This document shows, piece after piece, positions 1 to 5,442 of a stretch of 7,275 nt of DNA. A program made the translations under genes and the position numbers. Source of the stretch: Syntrophomonadaceae bacterium (GTDB taxonomy: Bacteria > Bacillota > Dethiobacteria > PWVN01); the NCBI GenBank assembly GCA_007136165.1, contig SLHK01000045.1:1-7275 (forward strand), in the 5' to 3' direction. Position 1 is the first letter of the stretch. Each line of letters starts with the position of its first letter. The notes under the pieces were generated by a model. It saw only the letters and a list, made by a program, of their open reading frames with translations. It was not told the origin of the DNA and made no database searches.

Positions 1-308
<308 letters not shown>

Positions 309-345
309 AAGAACTTGTATTCTTACTTCGACACGCACTGTGCAG

Positions 346-367
346 CTTTGAGAGAACATCTCGAAAG
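346..367 (+). other. 23S-5S spacer hairpin, likely rRNA processing stem
   Basis: The arms CTTT (346-349) and GAGA (350-353) pair with TCTC (359-362) and AAAG (364-367). The loop is GAACA and there is a single bulged G at 363. The hairpin sits just before the 5S 5' end, where precursor rRNA is usually cleaved. The rest of the spacer (309-368) contains no tRNA gene. The pairing is visible; the processing role is inferred. Confidence 0.4.
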
Positions 368-368
368 T

Positions 369-486
369 TTCTGGTGGATATGGGGGAGGGGCCACACCCG
401 TTCCCATCCCGAACACGGTCGTTAAGTCCTCCAGCGCCGATGGTACTCGGGGCGAGAGCCCCCGGGAGAGTAGGTCTCCGCCAGAA
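369..486 (+). rRNA. rrf: 5S ribosomal RNA (complete)
   Basis: This is a complete 5S rRNA of about 117 nt, lying about 60 nt after the 23S 3' end. Terminal helix I is visible as CTGGTGG (371-377) pairing with CTCCGCCAG-type sequence ending at 484. Conserved internal blocks CCACACCCGTTCCCATCCCG (392-411) and GAACACGG (411-418), and the TAAGTCCTCCAGCGCCGATG segment, are in the expected order. It binds ribosomal proteins L5, L18 and L25 (or the Ctc homologue) in the central protuberance of the 50S subunit. Ends are accurate to a few bases. Confidence 0.97.
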
Positions 487-506
487 TTGAACTCATTTTT
501 TCTACC

Positions 507-548
507 CCGCCCCCGCAGGCAAAGAACCTGCGGGGGCGGCTGGGTTTT
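507..548 (+). terminator. rrn operon terminator
   Basis: A perfect 13-bp GC-rich stem pairs CCGCCCCCGCAGG (507-519) with CCTGCGGGGGCGG (527-539), with a 7-nt loop CAAAGAA. It is followed by a short T run (545-548). The stem is very strong but the U tract is modest. The position 20 nt after 5S supports an intrinsic terminator closing the rRNA operon. Confidence 0.8.
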
Positions 549-614
549 GGGGTCAGTCAGGTTGACCCTGTACTTAAGTTGTGGGAGAATACAAATAACT
601 CAAAAGCTGACCCC
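549..614. repeat. Degenerate REP-like element with GGGGTCAG/CTGACCCC ends
   Basis: The stretch is bounded by perfect 8-bp inverted ends, GGGGTCAG (549-556) and CTGACCCC (607-614). Within the right end, AAATAACTCAA (593-603) is identical to an 11-bp core of the two repeat copies at 1812-1892, and all three continue into TGACCCC or TGGCCCC. This is therefore a diverged copy of the same dispersed family. An inner hairpin GGGTCA (550-555)/TGACCC (563-568) is also present. The stop codon of the minus-strand pseudogene (615-617) directly abuts it. Similar GGGGTCAGGC-ended short repeats are often scattered as REP-type elements in bacterial genomes; assigning a family is inference. Confidence 0.5.
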
Positions 615-1010
615 TCAAGGGAAGACCCGTTCCAGGGCCTGGAGGAAGCGGCGGCTGGTGGTGGAGGCTCCGGTATAGATGTCCACCGATAAGTTTTGGG
701 ACTCCACGACTCTGCGGGGCAGCTCTTCCCGGGCCTCAATCCACCAGGGGTAAGGCCAATTCTCCGGGGTTCTCACCACACCGTCCTGGAGGGTTTCTTC
801 AAATTCCACCCGGGTAATAAAGCCGTTATTCAGGGTCACCCGGACCCGTACATAACCTTCTCAGTCATAAAGATCCGATGCGCCTTCATAGACGCCGTCG
901 GGGTGGTCAAAGGGGCCCCGGTCCCCGGGGGAACAGGCGGAAACAGCCAGAAGAGGGAGTATCACGAGAAAAAACAAAAAGAATTTTTTACTATTTAAAG
1001 GGCCAGGCAC
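615..1010 (-). pseudogene. FMN-binding-like lipoprotein gene with internal TGA
   Basis: Read on the minus strand from GTG at 1010, the frame gives a basic N-terminus, a hydrophobic segment (FFLFFLVILPLLAVSA) and a lipobox cysteine (VSAC, Cys26), then DGVYEGASDLYD. A TGA follows at 863-861 (codon 50). The same frame then continues without a break to a stop at 617-615: EGYVRVRVTLNNGFITRVEF, a TPENWPYPWW-type stretch, and near the end DIYTGASTTSRRFLQALE. The DG-VYEGAS start, V-V-T-L-NG-I-V core and D-x-x-T-G-A-S ending match FMN_bind-type 'major membrane immunogen' lipoproteins. The last motif resembles the site where ApbE attaches flavin to a Thr or Ser. Apart from the TGA the gene is intact, with 131 residues expected and a promoter-like sequence upstream. 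GTG at 1019 is an alternative start but sits only 1 nt from the AAGGGA Shine-Dalgarno. A point-mutation pseudogene is most likely; sequence error or UGA recoding are alternatives. Confidence 0.7.
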
Positions 1011-1054
1011 GGGCGTCACTTCCCTTCTAAAAAGATAACATCATTTATTATATA

Positions 1055-1083
1055 ATAATAGTTATAAATGAATAATAAGTCAA
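1055..1083 (-). promoter_or_regulatory. Sigma-A-type promoter for the minus-strand lipoprotein gene
   Basis: On the minus strand, TTGACT (1083-1078) and TATTAT (1060-1055) are separated by exactly 17 bp. Transcription would start near 1048, leaving a leader of about 38 nt before GTG 1010. An overlapping TATAAT lies at 1052-1047 on the same strand but lacks a good -35. The block is very AT-rich. For trhA on the opposite strand the only candidate seen is a weak TAAAAT (1104-1109) without a convincing -35. Confidence 0.5.
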
Positions 1084-1145
1084 TACAAAAGTTTCAAACA
1101 GGATAAAATAGGGGGTAAGCAAAAAACATACGAAAGGGGATCTTT

Positions 1146-1787
1146 ATGGTAAAACTCCGCGAGCTTTCCAGAGATGAAGAAGTGGCCAACGCCGTTTTGC
1201 ACGGGGTGGGCCTGGGGTTGGCCGTTGCTGCCCTGGTGGTCCTGGTGGTATTTGCCGTCAATTACGGCGGAGGGAAGCATGTGGCGGCCTTCAGCATTTA
1301 TGGTGTTACTCTGGTCCTTTTGTACCTGGCCTCCACCCTCTACCACATATTTCCCAGAGGGAAGGTCAAGGATATTTTCCGCATCCTGGACCATTCCTGC
1401 GTATACCTTCTCATTGCCGGGACCTATACACCCCTGGCCCTGATCGGCCTCCAGGGTGCCCTGGGATGGGCCATATTCGGAGTGGTCTGGGGCATAGCCC
1501 TCATGGGGATTGTTTATAAAATTTTTTGGATAAAAAAATATATTGTTCTTTCCACCCTGCTGTACATAGCTATGGGCTGGTTGATCCTGGTGGCCATTAA
1601 ACCTTTGATTGGCAATGTCAATACCACCAGCCTGGTTTTTTTGGGAGCCGGCGGACTTGCCTACACGCTGGGAACTATTTTTTATGGTTTGCAGAGGTTG
1701 AAATATAACCACGCTGTCTGGCACCTCTTTGTCTTGGGAGGAAGCATATGCCATTTCTTTATGGTTCTTTATTTGCTGCCCCGGTGA
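1146..1787 (+). CDS. trhA: Hemolysin III / PAQR family membrane protein TrhA
   Basis: The product is a 213-residue integral membrane protein, the usual size for bacterial hemolysin III/TrhA. Seven hydrophobic segments are visible at roughly 22-38, 46-66, 85-101, 107-124, 133-152, 161-180 and 193-211. Family signatures in order are E-x3-N-x3-H (EVANAVLH, 12-19), S-x2-YH (63-67), DH followed by IAGTYTP (82-96), GGLAYTLGTIFY (169-180), and H-x3-WH (189-193) with His203. The conserved Asp and His residues are those that bind zinc in the related adiponectin receptors. Known bacterial members are linked to membrane fluidity homeostasis; the hemolysin name is historical and does not imply a toxin here. 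The ATG at 1146 has AAAGGGG (1134-1140) just upstream. It is transcribed divergently from the lipoprotein pseudogene. No terminator is evident after the stop; the tandem repeat follows 24 bp later. Confidence 0.93.
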   Translation: MVKLRELSRDEEVANAVLHGVGLGLAVAALVVLVVFAVNYGGGKHVAAFSIYGVTLVLLYLASTLYHIFPRGKVKDIFRILDHSCVYLLIAGTYTPLALIGLQGALGWAIFGVVWGIALMGIVYKIFWIKKYIVLSTLLYIAMGWLILVAIKPLIGNVNTTSLVFLGAGGLAYTLGTIFYGLQRLKYNHAVWHLFVLGGSICHFFMVLYLLPR

Positions 1788-1811
1788 GGAAGGGAAAATG
1801 GAAAGTGCCGG

Positions 1812-1892
1812 AAGTAAATAACTCAAGCCTGACCCCAGTTATGTTAACTCGAGTTAAGTAAATAACTCAAGCCTGGCCCCAGTTATGTTGAC
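1812..1892. repeat. Two tandem 37-bp REP-like repeats, 44-bp period
   Basis: Copy 1 (1812-1848) and copy 2 (1856-1892) match at 35 of 37 positions. The differences are A/G within TGACCCC versus TGGCCCC, and GTTAAC versus GTTGAC at the end. The 7-bp linker TCGAGTT joins them. A perfect 14-bp palindrome, TTAACTCGAGTTAA (1844-1857), spans the junction. A diverged relative lies at 593-614 in the same orientation. The array fills the gap between trhA and nadE, and its last bases form part of the nadE -35 box. No transposase is in the window. The repeat is certain; the REP-type label is inference. Confidence 0.85.
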
Positions 1893-1917
1893 AAGTCGGG
1901 GGGTCATCACATACAAT
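1888..1917 (+). promoter_or_regulatory. Sigma-A-type promoter of nadE, -35 from the repeat
   Basis: A consensus -35 TTGACA (1888-1893) is followed after 18 bp by TACAAT (1912-1917), a 5/6 match to the -10 consensus. The predicted start is about 1924, 30 nt before the nadE ATG. Five of the six -35 bases (1888-1892) belong to the second repeat copy. Copy 1 carries TTAAC at the equivalent place, so the single A-to-G difference between copies creates the good -35. Confidence 0.7.
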
Positions 1918-1926
1918 TTATGTGAT
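1906..1926. promoter_or_regulatory. Operator-like inverted repeat over the nadE -10 and start site
   Basis: Perfect 8-bp arms ATCACATA (1906-1913) and TATGTGAT (1919-1926) flank a 5-bp centre CAATT. The site covers the -10 box (1912-1917) and the predicted transcription start, where a repressor would block polymerase. The arms contain TCACA and TGTGA in the reverse order of a CRP site, so this is not a CRP/FNR operator. A repressor of NAD metabolism would be a natural candidate, but I cannot match the motif to a known one. Confidence 0.45.
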
Positions 1927-1953
1927 TTGATTTACGTGAAGAGGAGGAAACTC

Positions 1954-2691
1954 ATGTTTGACCCTGCTGAATCTGCAAATGAACTGGTAAGGTGGCTTAA
2001 GGAAAAGGTGGAGGAGAGTCAGCGAGAAGGCTTGATTTTCGGCCTTAGCGGAGGTATTGACTCGGCGGTGGTGGCAGCCTTGTCCAGGAGGGCCTTCCCC
2101 GAAAACTGCCTGGGACTGATTATGCCCTGCGAAAGCAACCCCCGGGACCGGGAAGACGCCCTGCTCCTGGCCCGGCACATTCACCTTCCGGTGCAGGAGG
2201 TGGATCTCACCCCTGTATATAATTCTTTTCTTGCAGCCCTAAATGCGGAAGCGGACGGCCCCGGGGACCCGCACACCTCCAATATAAAGCCCCGGCTGCG
2301 TATGACGGCCCTCTACTACCACGCCGCCCGCCGGCGCTACCTGGTGACGGGGACCAGCAATGCCAGCGAACTGGTGACGGGGTACTTTACCAAGTTTGGA
2401 GATGCCGGAGCCGATATCACGCCCCTGGCCCACCTGGTGAAAAGAGAAGTGGTCCAGCTGGCCGAATATCTGGACATACCCTCTCCTATCATAGAAAAGC
2501 CCCCTTCAGCAGGTTTGTGGGCGGGACAGACGGATGAGGGGGAAATGGGTGTGACCTACGAAGCCATCGATGCATACCTTCGGGATGAACCTTTGGCGGA
2601 AGAGGACCGGCGGCGTATTTCTCTTATGAAAGAAAGAAGCCGGCACAAAAGGAATATGCCGGCGGTGGTGCGTCCTCTAAAAATAGACTGA
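1954..2691 (+). CDS. nadE: NAD(+) synthetase, ammonia-dependent
   Basis: NadE performs the last step of NAD biosynthesis: ATP-dependent adenylation of nicotinic acid adenine dinucleotide, then amidation with ammonia. The 245-residue protein has the N-type ATP pyrophosphatase loop SGGIDS (32-37), the deamido-NAD contact region NIKPRLRMTALYYHA (110-124), GTSNASELVTGYFTKFGD (133-150) and the signature PPSAGLWAGQTDEGEMG (183-199). No N-terminal glutaminase (nitrilase) domain is present, and the length fits the ammonia-dependent class. The ATG at 1954 was chosen because GAGGAGG (1941-1947) lies 6 nt upstream and the family N-terminus begins there; a start at 1885 would lie upstream of the proposed promoter's own start site. 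yebC begins 16 bp after the stop, suggesting co-transcription from the promoter at 1888-1917. Confidence 0.96.
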   Translation: MFDPAESANELVRWLKEKVEESQREGLIFGLSGGIDSAVVAALSRRAFPENCLGLIMPCESNPRDREDALLLARHIHLPVQEVDLTPVYNSFLAALNAEADGPGDPHTSNIKPRLRMTALYYHAARRRYLVTGTSNASELVTGYFTKFGDAGADITPLAHLVKREVVQLAEYLDIPSPIIEKPPSAGLWAGQTDEGEMGVTYEAIDAYLRDEPLAEEDRRRISLMKERSRHKRNMPAVVRPLKID

Positions 2692-2707
2692 AATTGAGGT
2701 GCGGCTT

Positions 2708-3454
2708 ATGGCGGGACATTCTAAATGGGCCAATATCAAGCACAGAAAAGCTCGAATGGATGCCCAAAAAGGAAAAATTTTTACTAAAGTGGCCCGGGAA
2801 ATTATTGTGGCGGCCAAGGATGGCGGCGGTGACCCGGAATCCAACTTTGCCCTGCGCCTGGCAGTGCAAAAGGCCAGGGAGGCCAACATGCCCAATGACA
2901 ATATCATGCGGGCCATAAAGCGGGGCACGGGGGAGCTGGGGGGAAGCAGTTTCGAGTCTTTTACCTATGAAGGCTACGGGCCCGGCGGGGTGGCCCTGAT
3001 GCTGGACATCAATACGGACAACCGGAACAGGGCAGCGGCGGATATCCGCTACCTGCTGAGCAAACACGGCGGCAGCCTGGGGGAGTCGGGCTGTGTCAGC
3101 TGGATGTTCAAGAGAAAGGGCTATATCTCTGTGGAGATGTCAAAAGGCCTGGATGAGGATGAGCTCATACTTTTGGCCCTGGAGGCGGGGGCTGAGGATA
3201 TCCAGGAAGATGGGGATTCTCTGGAAATTACCACGGCTCCCGAGGATATGGAAAAGGTCAAGGAAGCCCTGGAGGGTTCCGGAATTTCCGTGTCCCTGGC
3301 GGAAGTTTCCATGTTTCCCGAGACGGAGGTGGCCATCCAGGATAAAGAGGCGGCAGGAAAGTTAATCAAGCTGGTAGATGCCCTGGAGGACCACGAAGAT
3401 GTGCAAAACGTCCATGCCAACTTCAACATACCCGATGAATTGCTGGAGGGGTAG
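2708..3454 (+). CDS. yebC: YebC/TACO1 family translation factor or regulator
   Basis: The 248-residue protein begins with the hallmark MAGHSKWANIKHRK and has the conserved stretches KIFTKVAREIIVAAKDGGGDPESN, ARE-NMPNDNI-RAIKRGTGE, YEGYGPGGVA, a DN-NR-A-IR-LLSKHGGSLGESG-V-W-F block and an acidic C-terminal domain. Length is typical of the family (about 240-250). Members were long annotated as DNA-binding transcriptional regulators. More recent work on bacterial YebC and mitochondrial TACO1 points to a cytoplasmic role helping ribosomes through proline-rich stalls. The sequence alone does not decide between these. The ATG at 2708 has GAGGTG (2696-2701) 6 nt upstream; the in-frame GTG at 2699 lies within that RBS and is rejected. 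yebC often neighbours ruvC, as here, where one gene and a terminator intervene. Confidence 0.96.
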   Translation: MAGHSKWANIKHRKARMDAQKGKIFTKVAREIIVAAKDGGGDPESNFALRLAVQKAREANMPNDNIMRAIKRGTGELGGSSFESFTYEGYGPGGVALMLDINTDNRNRAAADIRYLLSKHGGSLGESGCVSWMFKRKGYISVEMSKGLDEDELILLALEAGAEDIQEDGDSLEITTAPEDMEKVKEALEGSGISVSLAEVSMFPETEVAIQDKEAAGKLIKLVDALEDHEDVQNVHANFNIPDELLEG

Positions 3455-3508
3455 CGGCCCCTCGGCCCCAAAAGGGTATATTTTCCTGTAATAAAGGGTA
3501 GTTTAACG

Positions 3509-3538
3509 GTAATCCTCCTTATAGAAGGAGAGGGTTAC
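3509..3538 (+). promoter_or_regulatory. Hairpin masking the RBS of the BofC-domain gene
   Basis: The left arm GTAATCCT (3509-3516) pairs with AGGGTTAC (3531-3538), including one G-U pair. CCTT (3517-3520) pairs with AAGG (3525-3528). GA (3529-3530) is bulged and ATAG forms the loop. The paired right side contains the Shine-Dalgarno AAGGAG (3525-3530), and the hairpin ends 2 nt before the GTG start at 3540. Translation of the gene would be expected to be weak or conditional. A role as regulator, thermometer or coupling device is inferred. Confidence 0.45.
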
Positions 3539-3539
3539 T

Positions 3540-4115
3540 GTGGTTAAAAAATACAGGCATTTAAATCACGTGCTTTACCTGGGCCTGGTGGTCCTGTTTC
3601 TGACAGGAGCCTGGTTTGGGCTGCGCATGCTGCCCGAAGGGCCTGATACGGGAATTTGGGGGCATTTAGGCAGGGAAAGGTCTTTTCCCGGCCCTTTTCA
3701 GGAAGAGGAAATTACCCTGAATGAAGGCGTGGAAATCCTCGTTCACCATGCAGGCAGGGACTGCTCCCTGGGTTTGGAGCACTTACCGGCGGGATTCAGC
3801 AGTATTGATTTAACCGGCGCCAACCGGGAGGCTGTTTTAAGCCTGCTGAATGAAGGATGGGAAATTGCTACATTTAAACCCCACCGCCTCCGCCTGGAAT
3901 ACACCGGTGAACTGTGCGCTCACTGCCGGGAACTCTACTATATCGGGCTGTACCAGGGGAAGATTGCGGTTTTCAGCGGCATTCCCTCCCAGGGGGTGCT
4001 GGTGGAGATTACCAGTTACGAGTTTAAGGAGATTTACAGGGAAGAACTGGAACAGGGGATTCCCTTTACCACAGAAGCAGAAAAAAAATCCATTCTGGAG
4101 AGCTATACCACCTGA
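3540..4115 (+). CDS. BofC C-terminal domain protein, membrane-anchored, likely sporulation-related
   Basis: The 191-residue protein has one N-terminal membrane segment (about 11-29) preceded by a basic VKKYRH end, so the rest should lie outside the cytoplasmic membrane. The C-terminal part resembles the BofC C-terminal domain: GWEIATFKPHRLRLEYTGEL (106-125), a CxxC pair (Cys126, Cys129), YYIGLYQGKIAVFSGIP (133-149), and a final E-x-L-E-x-GIPFTTEAEKKSILESYT. In Bacillus, BofC acts in the intermembrane space to restrain SpoIVB and so delay pro-sigma-K processing. Clostridial homologues share the domain, but the checkpoint role is not established for them. The start is GTG 3540 with AAGGAG 9 nt upstream, inside a hairpin. 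A weak forespore-sigma-like GTATA (3476-3480), then GGGTAGTTT (3496-3504), lies upstream and is only suggestive. It ends upstream of a terminator, so it may close the nadE-yebC transcript or be expressed separately. Confidence 0.72.
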   Translation: MVKKYRHLNHVLYLGLVVLFLTGAWFGLRMLPEGPDTGIWGHLGRERSFPGPFQEEEITLNEGVEILVHHAGRDCSLGLEHLPAGFSSIDLTGANREAVLSLLNEGWEIATFKPHRLRLEYTGELCAHCRELYYIGLYQGKIAVFSGIPSQGVLVEITSYEFKEIYREELEQGIPFTTEAEKKSILESYTT

Positions 4116-4141
4116 CAGCGGAATACGGGTACCGGCCTAAA

Positions 4142-4184
4142 GACCGGCGGCATATGTCAAGCTTGCCGACGGTCTGTTATATTT
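4142..4184 (+). terminator. Imperfect hairpin after the BofC-domain gene, possible terminator
   Basis: GACCGGCGGCA (4142-4152) pairs with TGCCGACGGTC (4164-4174) at 10 of 11 positions, with an 11-nt loop. TGTTATATTT follows. The U content is broken up, so this would be a weak intrinsic terminator. It may act together with the stronger one at 4206-4239. Confidence 0.35.
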
Positions 4185-4189
4185 TACCA

Positions 4190-4216
4190 GGCAAAGGAGA
4201 ACCGTCCCCTTTTGCC
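4190..4216. repeat. Short imperfect inverted repeat with a GGAGAACCGTCCCC core
   Basis: GGCAAAGG (4190-4197) is mirrored by CCTTTTGCC (4208-4216), with one extra base, around AGAACCGTCC. GGAGAACCGTCCCC-type sequences resemble a dispersed intergenic repeat I recall from clostridial genomes, different from the GGGGTCAG family seen elsewhere in the window. Only one copy is present here, so repeat status cannot be shown from this window. Confidence 0.25.
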
Positions 4217-4239
4217 CCCCTGCGGGGAGGGGTTTTTTT
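4206..4239 (+). terminator. Rho-independent terminator between the BofC-domain gene and ruvC
   Basis: A GC stem CCCC (4217-4220)/GGGG (4224-4227), with loop TGC, is extended by CCCCT (4206-4210)/AGGGG (4228-4232) or by CC/GG beside a bulged A. A run of seven T follows (4233-4239). This marks the end of the upstream transcript and supports an independent promoter for ruvCAB. Confidence 0.75.
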
Positions 4240-4301
4240 GTTTTCCCGGGGGTACAGGCAGGAAATGCAAGGGAGGATGCAGAAAAAAATGAAAATTAAG
4301 G

Positions 4302-4330
4302 GTGAAAGGGCCCGGCCTTTGTGATATGAT
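4302..4330 (+). promoter_or_regulatory. Promoter for the ruvC-ruvA-ruvB operon
   Basis: TATGAT (4325-4330) is a 5/6 match to the -10 consensus and is preceded by TGA, giving an extended -10 (TGnTATGAT). GTGAAA (4302-4307) stands 17 bp upstream as a 4/6 match to the -35. The predicted start near 4337 is about 27 nt before the ruvC ATG. I see no clear LexA box (GAAC-N4-GTTC type) nearby. Confidence 0.55.
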
Positions 4331-4363
4331 AAGAACAGGCGTTTGGGTAAGGAGTTGGACTGT

Positions 4364-4858
4364 ATGCGGATTATGGGTGTGGACCCGGGATTGGCCACCA
4401 CCGGGTATGGAATCATTGAAAAGGAAGCTTCCGACTATTACCCTGTGACCTATGCCTGCATCAGGACCCCTGCGGGCCGGGACCTGGGGAGCCGACTCCT
4501 GGATATCTACCAAAAAGTAGCCGCCGTCATAGAGGAGCACCGGCCTCATGAGCTGGCGGTGGAGGATATTTTTTTCAACACCAATGCTAAAAGCGCTTTT
4601 CTGGTGGGCCAGGCCCGGGGTGTGATCCTGCTGGCAGCGGCCCACACCGGCGTGCCCGTCTATACATACACCCCCCTGCAGGTAAAACAGGGGGTGGTGG
4701 GTTACGGCCGGGCGGAGAAGAGGCAGGTGCAGGAGATGATTCGCATTATTCTCAAGCTCAAAGAGAAGCCGCGGCCCGACGATGCCGCCGATGCCCTGGC
4801 CATTGCCCTGTGCCACGGAAACTTCGGGCGCTACAGCCGCCTGCTGGAGGGAAGATAG
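4364..4858 (+). CDS. ruvC: Crossover junction endodeoxyribonuclease RuvC
   Basis: RuvC cuts Holliday junctions symmetrically during recombinational repair, working as a dimer on RuvAB-bound junctions. At 164 residues the length is typical. The four acidic catalytic positions of the RNase H-like fold are visible: Asp7 in MGVDPG, Glu67 in LAVEDIFF, and Asp140 and Asp143 in PDDAADALAIALCH (138-151). Other family stretches are VGQARGVILLAA (81-92) and TYTPLQVKQGVVGYGRAEK (101-119). The ATG at 4364 has AAGGAG (4349-4354) 9 nt upstream; the upstream in-frame TTG at 4343 would precede that RBS. ATG 4373 is possible but would shift Asp7 too close to the end. The stop TAG overlaps the ruvA GTG by one base, implying translational coupling. 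Confidence 0.97.
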   Translation: MRIMGVDPGLATTGYGIIEKEASDYYPVTYACIRTPAGRDLGSRLLDIYQKVAAVIEEHRPHELAVEDIFFNTNAKSAFLVGQARGVILLAAAHTGVPVYTYTPLQVKQGVVGYGRAEKRQVQEMIRIILKLKEKPRPDDAADALAIALCHGNFGRYSRLLEGR

Positions 4859-5439
4859 TGTTTCACTACATAAAGGGAGAGTATACCGGGTCCGGCGAGG
4901 ATTTTATCATAGTGGAAAACGGGGGGTTGGGCTACAAGGTCCATGTGTCCTCCCTTACAGAGAACCAACTGCCTCCTCCGGGAAGCAGGGTCCACCTTTA
5001 CCTGCACGTGATCATGCGGGAGGACCATGTAAGCCTGTACGGCTTCTTAACGGAGACGGAACTGGCTTTTTTCAAGGCCTTTATCTCCGTGTCCGGCATC
5101 GGCCCCCGGGTAGGCCTGGCCCTCTTAAGTTCCCTCGCCCTGCCCGAACTGCACAGCATCATCGCCCGCCAGGACGCGGCCGCCTTAACCCGGATTAAAG
5201 GGGTGGGGAAGAAGTCCGCCCAGCGGATCATCCTGGAGCTGAAAGACAGGCTTCCCGCGGCAGGAGCCGGTGAAAGCCCGGAAGCAGCAGGCCTTGCCGA
5301 AGCCCGGGAAGCCCTCTTAAGCCTGGGCTATTCCATGACGGAGATAGCCGATGCCCTCTCGGCGGCCACGGCAGCGGGGGCCGCCGCAAGGGAGGACCTG
5401 GTGAAAAAGTCCCTGAAGTATTTGGCCGAAAGGAGATAA
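4858..5439 (+). CDS. ruvA: Holliday junction branch migration subunit RuvA
   Basis: RuvA forms a tetramer that holds the four-way junction open and loads the RuvB motor. The 193-residue protein starts VFHYIKGEY and shows the three expected parts. These are an OB-fold domain (about 1-63), a double helix-hairpin-helix domain with VSGIGPRVGLALL (78-90) and IKGVGKKSAQRIILELKDRL (113-132), and a small C-terminal RuvB-binding domain (about 145-193) joined by an Ala/Gly-rich linker. The GTG start at 4858 shares a base with the ruvC stop and has GGAGGG (4846-4851) 6 nt upstream. An upstream in-frame extension to 4810 lies within ruvC and has no family similarity. ruvB follows after 3 bp. Confidence 0.97.
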   Translation: MFHYIKGEYTGSGEDFIIVENGGLGYKVHVSSLTENQLPPPGSRVHLYLHVIMREDHVSLYGFLTETELAFFKAFISVSGIGPRVGLALLSSLALPELHSIIARQDAAALTRIKGVGKKSAQRIILELKDRLPAAGAGESPEAAGLAEAREALLSLGYSMTEIADALSAATAAGAAAREDLVKKSLKYLAERR

Positions 5440-5442
5440 TTC

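Noticed and set aside
309..368. Possible tRNA gene in the 23S-5S spacer
   Set aside because: The spacer is only about 60 nt and has no cloverleaf; it holds just a short processing hairpin.
696..998. 100-codon plus-strand frame in the region before trhA
   Set aside because: It is antisense to the lipoprotein pseudogene, has no RBS, and its composition reflects the reverse of that gene.
1080..1826. 248-codon open frame on the minus strand
   Set aside because: It lies antisense to trhA, whose seven membrane segments and PAQR motifs are clear. Its translation is low-complexity, has no hydrophobic core and no RBS.
4184..4816. 210-codon minus-strand frame
   Set aside because: It is a shadow of ruvC, which carries all four catalytic acids on the other strand, and it runs through the terminator.
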